Shown: positions 15,386-21,834 of the stretch, piece by piece
Numbering within the stretch: the first letter of the stretch is position 1
How the letters are laid out: each line of letters starts with the position of its first letter
From: JAVBSC01 sp031547305
Lineage (GTDB): Bacteria; Desulfobacterota; Desulfovibrionia; Desulfovibrionales; Desulfovibrionaceae
Direction: 5' to 3'
Assembly: GCA_031547305.1 (NCBI GenBank)
Contig: JAVBSC010000092.1
Span: 1 to 21,834, forward strand
DNA: 21,834 nt
The notes under the pieces: generated by a model
What the model saw: the letters and a program-made list of their open reading frames with translations, nothing else
Databases searched by the model: none
Told to the model about the DNA's origin: nothing
Translations under genes and position numbers: made by a program

Positions 15386-15401
15386 ATAGTGTTCCAAGAT
15401 G
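15386..15401 (-). promoter_or_regulatory. Candidate upstream activator site 3 (inverted)
   Basis: ATAGTGTTCCAAGATG matches the reverse complement of part of site 2 (15331-15346) at 13 of 16 positions. It is about 168 bp before the predicted start. Confidence 0.45.
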
Positions 15402-15535
15402 ACGCATTATTTTTAAAAGACCACTATTCCATCGACAAAGGATAACATACTATATTAACTATTTTTTTATCAATATTGAATTACCTCCTCTATCCAGCCA
15501 TCAAGATTTTCACCCACATTTTCCACCATTTGCCC

Positions 15536-15551
15536 TGGCATATTTCCTGCT
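15536..15551 (+). promoter_or_regulatory. Sigma54 (RpoN) -24/-12 promoter
   Basis: TGGCATATTTCCTGCT fits the consensus TGGCAY-R-N4-YTGCW at every defined position, with GG and GC exactly 10 bp apart. Transcription should start near 15562. It serves the TIM-barrel, cupin and kinase genes. Confidence 0.88.
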
Positions 15552-15689
15552 TTGCCCGTCACAGGCGCGCGTCACCGTTCGCGGAAGACGTATTGCCGCA
15601 CAATGTGCCATCTTGAGATGCAAGAACACCAGGCGGCAATACAGCTCCATCATGATGCGGCTAATCCATTTTTGCGGAGAACCAAATCC

Positions 15690-16364
15690 ATGCGCCCCAA
15701 ACTTATTGTCATGCTCACCCATAAAGATCACACGGTGGAAAATTCCCTGGAGGTTTTCGAATCCTGCAAAGATTTGCCGGTCGATTTCTGGGGATTCAAG
15801 GACGTTGGCCTTCCCTCGGCTAAAATGCGCGAACTGGCCGATGCGATGAAAAAAGCCGGCAAAACGACTTTTATGGAAGTCGTCACCTATACGGAAGAAG
15901 ATTGCCTGGCGGGCGCGAAGATGAGCCTGGACTATGGCTTCGACTACCTGACCGGCACTTTGTTTTTCCCGGCGGTATGGGGCCTCCTGAAGGACAACCC
16001 AATTAAATACTTCCCGTTTTTCGGCGATGTGGGCGGCAGCCCGGTGACCATGCGCGGCAGCCTGGACGATATCGTCAGCCAGGCCAAGAAGCTTGCGCAA
16101 ATCGGAGTCCACGGCCTGGATCTGGTGGCATACCGCTATGTGGACGGCTCTCCTGAGGAACTGGCCAAGCGGGTTGTGGCCGCCGTGAATGCGCCGGTCA
16201 TCATTGCCGGAAGCATCGCCAGCGAGGAGCGACTCCGGATTATGAAGGAAATCAATCCTTTTGCCTTCACCATGGGGAGCGCTCTTTTTGACAAACTGTT
16301 CGAGCCGAAGGGCGGATTCAGGGAAAACCTTGAGCGCGTGATTGAAATTATGGACAGGCTGTAA
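15690..16364 (+). CDS. Phosphate-binding TIM-barrel protein of unknown reaction
   Basis: A 224-residue protein that looks like a complete (beta-alpha)8 barrel of the ribulose-phosphate-binding or HisA/HisF type. The C-terminal half carries the standard phosphate-binding loops: AGSI after strand 7 (residues 173-176) and GSALF after strand 8 (196-200). Possible active-site residues at earlier strand ends are Lys and Asp in WGFKDVG, Glu in FMEVVTY, and Asp and Arg in DLVAYRY. It does not show the DxKxxD of hexulose-phosphate synthase or the His pairs of ribulose-phosphate epimerase, so the reaction (aldolase, epimerase or isomerase) is open. The start at 15690 has GGAG 10 bases upstream; longer frames to 15552 would begin inside the promoter. 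It is the first gene of the sigma54 operon. Confidence 0.82.
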   Translation: MRPKLIVMLTHKDHTVENSLEVFESCKDLPVDFWGFKDVGLPSAKMRELADAMKKAGKTTFMEVVTYTEEDCLAGAKMSLDYGFDYLTGTLFFPAVWGLLKDNPIKYFPFFGDVGGSPVTMRGSLDDIVSQAKKLAQIGVHGLDLVAYRYVDGSPEELAKRVVAAVNAPVIIAGSIASEERLRIMKEINPFAFTMGSALFDKLFEPKGGFRENLERVIEIMDRL

Positions 16365-16393
16365 GCGGAAAAACAACCGCAAAGAGGTGCAAC

Positions 16394-16723
16394 ATGCAGG
16401 CGGAACTGAAAAAACAATCGGAAGCAAGAATTTTCATGGAAGGCCCGGAAGTTTGCCGCGTCTATTTTAAAACGGACAAACTCACTTTCGGTTCTTCTCA
16501 ACTGCATCCGGGCCAGACCGGTGCGGTTGATCCCGGGCATCCGGATTCCCACGAAGTCTTCTTCGTCGCCAGGGGGCGGGTGCTGCTCAGGTGCGGCGAG
16601 ACATTCTTTGAAATGCGGAAGGGCGACGCCGTCCTGGTGCCCCCGACCGTGCCGCACCAGTTGACGAACGTGGGCGATGAGATAGCGCTGGTCACCTGGA
16701 GCATGGCGCCGAGTGAGAAATAG
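16394..16723 (+). CDS. Small single-domain cupin
   Basis: A 109-residue beta-barrel protein. Cupin motif 1 is read as PGHPDSHEVFFVARG with His49, Glu54 and Gly61; the usual first His is Pro47, and His53 may stand in. Motif 2 is GDAVLVPPTVPHQLTN with His88 and Asn92. A metal-binding site with three or four ligands is likely. Small cupins of this size in sugar operons act as isomerases or epimerases, or protect labile intermediates; which applies here is unknown. AGAGG lies 6 bases before the start, and the gene follows the TIM-barrel gene by 29 bp in the same operon. Confidence 0.8.
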   Translation: MQAELKKQSEARIFMEGPEVCRVYFKTDKLTFGSSQLHPGQTGAVDPGHPDSHEVFFVARGRVLLRCGETFFEMRKGDAVLVPPTVPHQLTNVGDEIALVTWSMAPSEK

Positions 16724-16781
16724 CCATCTTCAACAAAGTCAGGGCATTAAAAATAAACAGGCTTTGCCTGAGGGGGCATGC

Positions 16782-18302
16782 ATGAAATTCGTCCTGGGAG
16801 TGGATATCGGAACAACAGCGATTAAGGCGGCGGTGTTTGACGAAAAAGGCGTCATGCGCGGCAGCCATACTTGCGAGTACTCGCTGTCCACGCCGGCGGC
16901 CGGCATGGTGGAACTGGAAGCCGGCCTATACGTTGAAGCCTTCAAAAACGCCGTGTCCAGCGCCATCGCGGATTCAAAGGCGCCCGCGCGCGAGATCGCG
17001 TCACTGGGCATTTCCGCGCAAGGAGAAACTCTTTTCTTCCTGGATGAACACGGAAAGCCTCTGCGCCCGGCCATAGTCTGGATGGACAACCGGGCCACCG
17101 AAGAAGCGGAATGGCTGGAAAAACAGCTGGGGCGGGAAGAGGTCCATAAAACCACGGGCCAGGTGGGCATGGCCGCCACCTGGCCGGCCTCCAAAGTGCT
17201 GTGGGTCAAAAAACATGAGCCGGAAGTTCTGGCCAAGACAGCCAAAATCCTGCTGATCGAGGATTACTTCATTTACCTGCTCACCGGCCGCTTTGTTTCC
17301 GAGGACTCCCTGCTCTGCTCCACAATGTACTGGGATATCAACACCCGCGAATACTGGCCGGAGATGCTCTCCCTCCTGGGCATCAGCCAAAGTCTGCTGC
17401 CGGCGATCCTGCCGCCCGGCTCGCCGGTGGGCACGGTGGACAAAAAGACGGCCGAGCGTTTTTCCCTTCCTCCGAACCTGCTGGTCTGCCTGGGCGCCCT
17501 GGATCAGGCCTGCGGCGCCATCGGCGTGGGCAACGTGCGGCCGGGGATTTTTTCCGAAAGCACCGGCGCGGCCCTGGCTTCCGTGGCCATGACCACGCAC
17601 CCGGTGATTGATCCTGCGGGCGAAATGCCCTGCTTTGCCGGCGGCCTGCCCGGAATGTACATGATCCACGCCTATTCCACCGGAGGCATGGCCATCCGCT
17701 GGTACCGCGACGTTTTCTGCTCCCCGGAAATGGAGGTGGAACGCCTGGGCGGCGGCAACGCCTATTCGTTCATAGACAGCCAGGTGGCCGGCATCGCGCC
17801 GGGCAGCGAAGGGCTGCGCGTGATTCCGCACTTGCAGGGCTCCGGTCCGCCGGATACCGACTGCCTGGCCAAGGGAGTCTTTTTGAACGTGACCCTGGCC
17901 CATTCCAAAGCGCACTTCGCCAGGGCGATCATGGAAGGCGTGACCATGGTGCTCAACCGCATGATCGAGGCGACGCGCGCCCTGGGGGTGGAAATAGGCG
18001 AAATCCGCTCTTTGAGCGGCGGGGCCAAAAGCCGCGTCTGGTGCCAGATCAAGGCCGACGCCACCGGTGTTCCGGTAAGAACCATGAAAACCACGGAAAA
18101 CGCCGCCTGCCTGGGCGCGGCCATTCTGGCCGGAGTAAGCGCCGGCATCTGGAAATCCGCCGTGGAAGCGGCCGACGCCTTTGCCGAATACGATCAGGAA
18201 TATAAACCGGATCCCGGCCTGAAGCCGCTGTACGACGACATGCTCAAAGAATACAAGCTGTTGATGAAGGAGCTGGCTCCAACCTTCAAAAGAACGGCTT
18301 AG
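16782..18302 (+). CDS. FGGY-family carbohydrate kinase, xylulokinase-like
   Basis: A 506-residue cytoplasmic kinase that phosphorylates a sugar or sugar alcohol with ATP. The N-terminal domain opens GVDIGTTAIKAAVFD (from residue 6), then SAQGETLFFLD, IVWMDNRA and GQVGMAATWPASKVLW. The catalytic base Asp241 lies in GALDQACGAIGVG. The C-terminal ATP domain has SLSGGAKSRVWCQIKAD and NAACLGAAILAGV. The pattern is nearest xylulokinase, but family members differ in substrate, so ketopentose, tetrulose or polyol are all open. The start at 16782 has GAGGGG upstream; a frame to 16713 overlaps the cupin end and adds an unmatched tail. It is the last gene of the operon, with a terminator after it. Confidence 0.92.
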   Translation: MKFVLGVDIGTTAIKAAVFDEKGVMRGSHTCEYSLSTPAAGMVELEAGLYVEAFKNAVSSAIADSKAPAREIASLGISAQGETLFFLDEHGKPLRPAIVWMDNRATEEAEWLEKQLGREEVHKTTGQVGMAATWPASKVLWVKKHEPEVLAKTAKILLIEDYFIYLLTGRFVSEDSLLCSTMYWDINTREYWPEMLSLLGISQSLLPAILPPGSPVGTVDKKTAERFSLPPNLLVCLGALDQACGAIGVGNVRPGIFSESTGAALASVAMTTHPVIDPAGEMPCFAGGLPGMYMIHAYSTGGMAIRWYRDVFCSPEMEVERLGGGNAYSFIDSQVAGIAPGSEGLRVIPHLQGSGPPDTDCLAKGVFLNVTLAHSKAHFARAIMEGVTMVLNRMIEATRALGVEIGEIRSLSGGAKSRVWCQIKADATGVPVRTMKTTENAACLGAAILAGVSAGIWKSAVEAADAFAEYDQEYKPDPGLKPLYDDMLKEYKLLMKELAPTFKRTA

Positions 18303-18334
18303 GCGTATCCAGGCAAAAGCTTCAGGCCCGTCTC

Positions 18335-18375
18335 AAAAAACAACCACAAGAATTGATGTTCCTGTGGTTGTTTTT
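18335..18375 (+). terminator. Intrinsic terminator after the kinase
   Basis: AAAAACAACCACA pairs exactly with TGTGGTTGTTTTT (18363-18375). The 3' arm ends in five T and more T follow. It lies between convergent transcripts and could serve both. Confidence 0.88.
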
Positions 18376-18451
18376 ATTGTTTTTGCCCGTTCATTTTCAA
18401 TTAAGAAGAACGCCCGGCGGCCATGGAGCCATGGACGGTAAAATGGCCGGA

Positions 18452-18886
18452 TCAAATATAGTCAGCCTTGATATCGTATTGAAGATCCATGCCGCCTTCC
18501 AGCGACGCGGTGATCAGGCAGCCGCTCCGCATGATTTTTTTGCAGCGCTCAAAGGTATCCGCATAGTCTTCCGGCAGTTGCACGGTTACACTCAAACGCA
18601 GGGACAGGACGCGGCCGCGCCCCGCTTCGTCCTTGCCCGTCACCGCCTCGGCTTCGCCGCTGATGCGCGACCATTTGACGGCCCTGGCATTCAAAGCCCC
18701 GGACAGGGTTGAACTAAAGCAGTAAAGAGCGGCCCCGGCCAGCAGCTTTACCGAGGTGCCGCCGCGCTCCGCTTCCGGAATATTTGTGTAATCCAACGTC
18801 AGATCGCCAAGCACGGCGCTGCCGGTGGACAGCTTGTGCGTATCGCCGGGCAGACGCTCGTAGCCCACTTTAAGGGTTGAAGCCAT
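18452..18886 (-). CDS. OsmC-like family protein
   Basis: A 144-residue cytoplasmic protein of the OsmC/Ohr fold. It has a GGTSVKLLAGAALYCFSSTL helix (about residues 42-61, Cys56), a beta region ending RVLSLRLSVTVQLPEDY, and a C-terminal block with Cys123 in RSGCLITASLE. Cys56 and Cys123 stand near the places of the two peroxidatic cysteines of OsmC; Cys115 is extra. Thiol-based removal of organic peroxides is the family role, though divergent members are untested. The start at 18886 has AAGGAG upstream; the longer frame to 19156 runs into the phosphohydrolase. It is downstream of the phosphohydrolase gene, separated by a perfect 19-bp hairpin, so it may depend on read-through. Confidence 0.78.
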   Translation of the reverse strand: MASTLKVGYERLPGDTHKLSTGSAVLGDLTLDYTNIPEAERGGTSVKLLAGAALYCFSSTLSGALNARAVKWSRISGEAEAVTGKDEAGRGRVLSLRLSVTVQLPEDYADTFERCKKIMRSGCLITASLEGGMDLQYDIKADYI

Positions 18887-18923
18887 TTTTAGATCTCCTT
18901 CAATGCGTTGCATGAGATTTTGA

Positions 18924-18971
18924 ATGCAAAAGGGACCACAAGAGTCAGGCCCCTTGTGGTCCCTTTTGCAT
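18924..18971 (-). terminator. Perfect 19-bp hairpin after the phosphohydrolase gene
   Basis: ATGCAAAAGGGACCACAAG (18924-18942) pairs with its exact complement at 18953-18971 around a 10-nt loop. It begins 13 bases after the gene's stop. On the minus strand the 3' arm ends CCCTTTTGCAT, so the U-run is short and inside the stem. It may terminate, partly attenuate transcription into the OsmC gene, or protect RNA ends. Confidence 0.75.
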
Positions 18972-18983
18972 ATCAGGCAGGTT

Positions 18984-21005
18984 TTACAGGCAGGTTTCCT
19001 TGCCGTGCGGATTGTGCCGGGAGCGCTCCAGAGCGGCTTCCAGCGACTCCACGGTATTTTTGAGCCTGTTGATGTCGTCAAAAGGCTGGTTGGGGTTTTT
19101 AAGCGCGTCGTAAAGAACCGCTCCGTCAACCCCGTTGGGCACAGGCAGGCCCACAAGATAGCAAAGCGTGGGCACTATGTCCTGCAAGTGGGCCGGACGC
19201 CGGTAGCGTTCGCCCCGCTTGATTCCGGGGCCGCTGAGGCACAGAAGGGAACGCAGGTTGGAATATTCGCCCCAGGAGGCCGTGCCGAGTATGGGGCCGT
19301 GCTGGGCGCTGAATTCCGGGTACACGGCGAAGATGACGTCGCCGATATGCTCGCCGTAAACGTCCAGGGCCATGGCGTCCTCCCTGGAAAGGGCCAGGAC
19401 CACCGGGCGCCTGCCGGTTTCCGGATCCCGCCAGGAAAGGAGCGAGTCAATGATCTCGCGCTGCACTTTCTCATAATCTTCCGGTTCCACAATGCCGTGC
19501 GGATCTCGGCCCTTAAGGTTGATCACCACGGTGTTCTTAAGGCGCGGCACGGCTTTGGTTTTTGCGTAGTCAATGTTCGCGCCGTACTTCACCGTGCCGG
19601 TCTGGGCGGCCAGAATGCGGCGCAGGGCGGATTCCTCGGCCGATTCGTCATGCGCGTAAAGCTCGGCGGCCAGCCCGTCCTTGATCAGGGGCTTGATCGG
19701 GTCAAAGTAAATGGGGCCGTCCGGCCCGGCGCCGTGGTCGGACACCAGAACCAGCGCCGTTTCATCGCCGAAGAGCCTGGCCAGCTCGCCCACAAGCCAG
19801 TCCTCCCCGCCCAGGATGCGGCGGTGATCCTCCCAGGCCTTCTTGCTCACCCGCTCGTCCTTGCTGACCATTTGCGGGAAAATCTGATGATACATCCAGT
19901 CCGTGACGTGGGAGTGCATGTAGAACAGATCCCATTCTCCCTTGCTGATCATCACTTTGGCCGAGTTGAGCAGAAAGTGCCGGTCATGCTCGATCATTTC
20001 GTGCCAGGTTTCGCTGTCGATCATTTTGAAGTCATAGAGAATGAACCCGGAAGCCCAGTGGGAAACCGCCGCTCCGGAATATATCTCCTTGAACAAATCC
20101 GGACGGTTGCTCCAGGAGGAATCAAGAGGGGTAAAGGCCCCCACCAGCAGGCGCAGGTTTTCCGCTTCCTCGTCCAGTTCCAGCAGCTTGCAGGCAAAGA
20201 CCGCTTCCACTGTTTTGCCGTCCGCCAGGCGGATACTGGTGAAGCATTGCTTGCTCCACTGATTCACGCCAAGAGTGCAGAAAGCCTGGGCCGCGTCCTT
20301 GGTGGGGGAAAGCAGCACGCTGTCGTAGCCGTCCTTGCCGGACTGCCTGGCCAGCAGCCACCAGGCGTGTTCCGGAGCGGCGCGGTCCACGTCCAGGTCC
20401 GGCTCGAAGAAAGGCAGTTCCACTTTCATTTCCAGCGGGCGCTTGCCGAGTTCGCAGTTCCGCCAGCCTTCCGCCGGGGCGAAGGTTCCTTTAAAAGTAA
20501 ACGGGCCGGAACTGGTGCTGACCACAAAATCTTTGCCGGCTCCGTAAACGGAATCCAGATCCGGCAGCCCGTCGCGGTTTTCGCAGGGCGCCAACCCCCG
20601 GCCGCCGATGATGATGCCGTTTTCCAACTCGCAGGGCCACGACGTGGGGTAGTTGAGCACCAGGCAACGCTTGCCCGCCCGGTCCGCCGGCTTCCAGACA
20701 TGCTCCACCTTCAGGTTGGCGGCGTTGAGCTGCTGCACCACATGGGCGTTGTCCGGGTCCGTTCCCGGCAGCGGTATGCGGAAGCAGGGCTGGCCGTGCG
20801 TTCCGGACAAAGCGCCCGTGGCTATGGTGGCCCAGTTGGGCGGGGTGATGGTGGGCAGGTTGGGTATGCATTGGTCCGCCCACCAGCCGTCATCCATGAT
20901 GGCCTTGATGTTGGGCAACTGACCTTCGCCCATCATTTTTATAAGCAGATGCGGAATGGCGGAATCAATGCCGATGACCGCGGCGCGTTTTGGTTTAAGA
21001 GCCAT
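18984..21005 (-). CDS. Alkaline-phosphatase-superfamily phosphohydrolase (phosphodiesterase/NPP-like)
   Basis: A 673-residue two-metal hydrolase of the type I phosphodiesterase/nucleotide pyrophosphatase group. All seven expected metal or nucleophile positions are seen: Asp14 (GIDSA), the nucleophile Thr54 in PTITPPNWATIATG, Asp369 and His373 in TDWMYHQI, Asp423 and His424 in VSDHGAG, and His606 in PAHLQDIVPT. A long insert (about residues 150-330) is probably the substrate cap. There is no signal peptide, so it should act in the cytoplasm, unlike most NPP enzymes. The substrate is unknown; phosphonate, phospholipid head group and nucleotide-sugar are possible. AAAGGAG precedes the start. It is 13 bp downstream of the TRAP permease gene in one operon, which suggests that a transported compound is its substrate or product. 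Confidence 0.88.
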   Translation of the reverse strand: MALKPKRAAVIGIDSAIPHLLIKMMGEGQLPNIKAIMDDGWWADQCIPNLPTITPPNWATIATGALSGTHGQPCFRIPLPGTDPDNAHVVQQLNAANLKVEHVWKPADRAGKRCLVLNYPTSWPCELENGIIIGGRGLAPCENRDGLPDLDSVYGAGKDFVVSTSSGPFTFKGTFAPAEGWRNCELGKRPLEMKVELPFFEPDLDVDRAAPEHAWWLLARQSGKDGYDSVLLSPTKDAAQAFCTLGVNQWSKQCFTSIRLADGKTVEAVFACKLLELDEEAENLRLLVGAFTPLDSSWSNRPDLFKEIYSGAAVSHWASGFILYDFKMIDSETWHEMIEHDRHFLLNSAKVMISKGEWDLFYMHSHVTDWMYHQIFPQMVSKDERVSKKAWEDHRRILGGEDWLVGELARLFGDETALVLVSDHGAGPDGPIYFDPIKPLIKDGLAAELYAHDESAEESALRRILAAQTGTVKYGANIDYAKTKAVPRLKNTVVINLKGRDPHGIVEPEDYEKVQREIIDSLLSWRDPETGRRPVVLALSREDAMALDVYGEHIGDVIFAVYPEFSAQHGPILGTASWGEYSNLRSLLCLSGPGIKRGERYRRPAHLQDIVPTLCYLVGLPVPNGVDGAVLYDALKNPNQPFDDINRLKNTVESLEAALERSRHNPHGKETCL

Positions 21006-21018
21006 TTAGGATACTCCT

Positions 21019-21834
21019 TTATTTACTCAGAAGAACGTCCGGCAGCCACAGGGCGATGGACGGGAAAATTGTCAAAATTGCTATGCATACGCCCATGGCC
21101 ACAAAGTACGGAATAACGCGCCAGTAAATCGACGAAAGCGAAACTTCCGGCACCGCGCTGTTCATGGCGAAGACGTTCAGCCCCACCGGCGGCGAAATAA
21201 GCCCCATCTCCATCAGGACCACCATGATGACGCCGAACCAGACCGGGTCAAAGCCCATGGCGATGACCGTAGGGTACAGGGCCGGCAGGGTCAGCAGCAT
21301 CATGGGTATGACGTTGATGAGCATGCCCAGGAAGATGTAAATGCCGCAAATGATGGCCAGCACGGCGTAGCGGCTGACCCCGAGGTCAAGAATCCAGGCG
21401 GCCAGGCCCTGGGGCAGCTGCGTGGCGGCCATGAAAAAGCCCAGAATATACACGCCAATCAGGATCAGCAGTATTTTGCCGGTGATCACGGCAGTGGAGA
21501 CCAGGGCATGCCAGAGCTTGCCCAAAGTCATGGTGCGGTTGCCGATGGCGTATACCAAAGCCCCAAGCGCTCCCACCGCCCCGCCTTCCGTCGGGTTGAA
21601 GAAGCCCTTGAGTATGCCGCCCAGCACGAGCAATATCAGGATGACCATCGGCAGAATTTTGCCGGTGGCTCTCAGGCGCTCGCTCCAGGAGGCGACTGCG
21701 CCGCGCGGGGCCAAATCCGGCCGGAGCAGGGCCGTGCCCACGGCCACGGAGCAGAACAGCGCCGCCAGCAGCAGGCCCGGCAGTATGCCGGCGATGAACA
21801 GCTTGCCCACGGAGTTTTCCGTACTGATGGCGTC
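21019..21834 (-). CDS. TRAP transporter large permease, DctM type, C-terminal part (cut by window end)
   Basis: The last 271 residues of a Na+- or H+-coupled inner-membrane permease that works with a small membrane subunit and a periplasmic binding protein. The DctM pattern is clear: VGKLFIAGILPGLLLAALF, then GGILKGFFNPTEGGAVGALG, NVIPMMLLTLPALYPT, GFDPVWFGVIMVVLMEMGL and SPPVGLNVFAMN. Several hydrophobic segments follow one another up to the stop. The reading frame is open to the window edge and about 160 N-terminal residues are missing, so an ATG within the window (21810) is not the start. The DctP and DctQ partners probably lie beyond the edge. TRAP systems carry C4-dicarboxylates, sugar acids, sulfonates and the like. 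Confidence 0.92.
   Translation of the reverse strand, partial: DAISTENSVGKLFIAGILPGLLLAALFCSVAVGTALLRPDLAPRGAVASWSERLRATGKILPMVILILLVLGGILKGFFNPTEGGAVGALGALVYAIGNRTMTLGKLWHALVSTAVITGKILLILIGVYILGFFMAATQLPQGLAAWILDLGVSRYAVLAIICGIYIFLGMLINVIPMMLLTLPALYPTVIAMGFDPVWFGVIMVVLMEMGLISPPVGLNVFAMNSAVPEVSLSSIYWRVIPYFVAMGVCIAILTIFPSIALWLPDVLLSK

Larger units (their letters stand above)
15192..15689 (+). other. Control region between activator and TIM-barrel gene
   Basis: No gene is supported in these 498 bases. Three related binding-site candidates (15283-15401) are followed by an AT-rich stretch (about 15405-15480) that could bend. In it, TATCAA (15468-15473) after a T-run resembles half of an IHF site. 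A -24/-12 promoter follows at 15536, then a leader of about 128 bases. This is the standard layout of a sigma54 enhancer-promoter unit. Confidence 0.7.

Noticed and set aside
15233..15445. 70-codon plus-strand frame in the sigma54 control region
   Set aside because: It has no ribosome site or family pattern and is built over the repeated activator sites.
18924..21116. 730-codon plus-strand open frame across the phosphohydrolase
   Set aside because: It is the antisense shadow of a GC-rich gene. It runs through a terminator hairpin and into the TRAP permease gene, and its protein has no family signature, while the minus-strand protein has all catalytic motifs.

Overview
The window looks like chromosomal DNA of a GC-rich Gram-negative bacterium. 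It has a MacAB-TolC-type tripartite pump, a TRAP transporter and sigma54-dependent control. The gene style (TRAP permease, AcoR-like activator, many clean Shine-Dalgarno sequences, GC-rich genes with AT-rich spacers) suggests a Desulfovibrio/Bilophila-like member of the Desulfovibrionaceae. That placement is an inference from style, not a database result.

Layout. (1) 1-2166, minus strand then plus: the start of folC (cut by the window edge), a heptamer repeat with a possible leader peptide, a true nitrilase, and a tRNA-Arg(ACG) with its own promoter and terminator. (2) 2658-7251, plus: an overlapping macA-macB-outer membrane factor operon that encodes a complete efflux pump. (3) 7252-13172: an accessory, partly decayed region. 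It holds an AT-rich spacer, a cytoplasmic-looking CHAP/NlpC-like peptidoglycan hydrolase, an MFS carrier with a patterned upstream region, a DUF4160/DUF2442 pair whose first gene is frameshifted, the HTH tail of a serine recombinase, an AAA_14/DUF4143 ATPase, and a 601-bp deletion derivative of an IS5-family element that still has inverted repeats and a TA duplication. (4) 13173-18302, plus: an AcoR-like sigma54 activator, then a 498-bp control region with three related activator-site candidates and a textbook -24/-12 promoter, then a TIM-barrel protein, a cupin and an FGGY sugar kinase. (5) 18452-21834, minus: a TRAP large permease (cut by the edge), an alkaline-phosphatase-superfamily hydrolase and an OsmC-like protein, facing region 4 across a terminator.

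How the parts may work together. Regions 4 and 5 look like one carbon-utilisation locus. A small substrate would enter through TRAP or be released by the phosphohydrolase, be handled by the cupin and kinase, and yield a sugar phosphate for the phosphate-binding TIM barrel. The sigma54 activator, which has an N-terminal GAF-like sensor, would switch on the kinase operon. The substrate cannot be told from sequence. This locus is the best candidate in the window for an undescribed system; the rest is mostly housekeeping genes or mobile-element decay.
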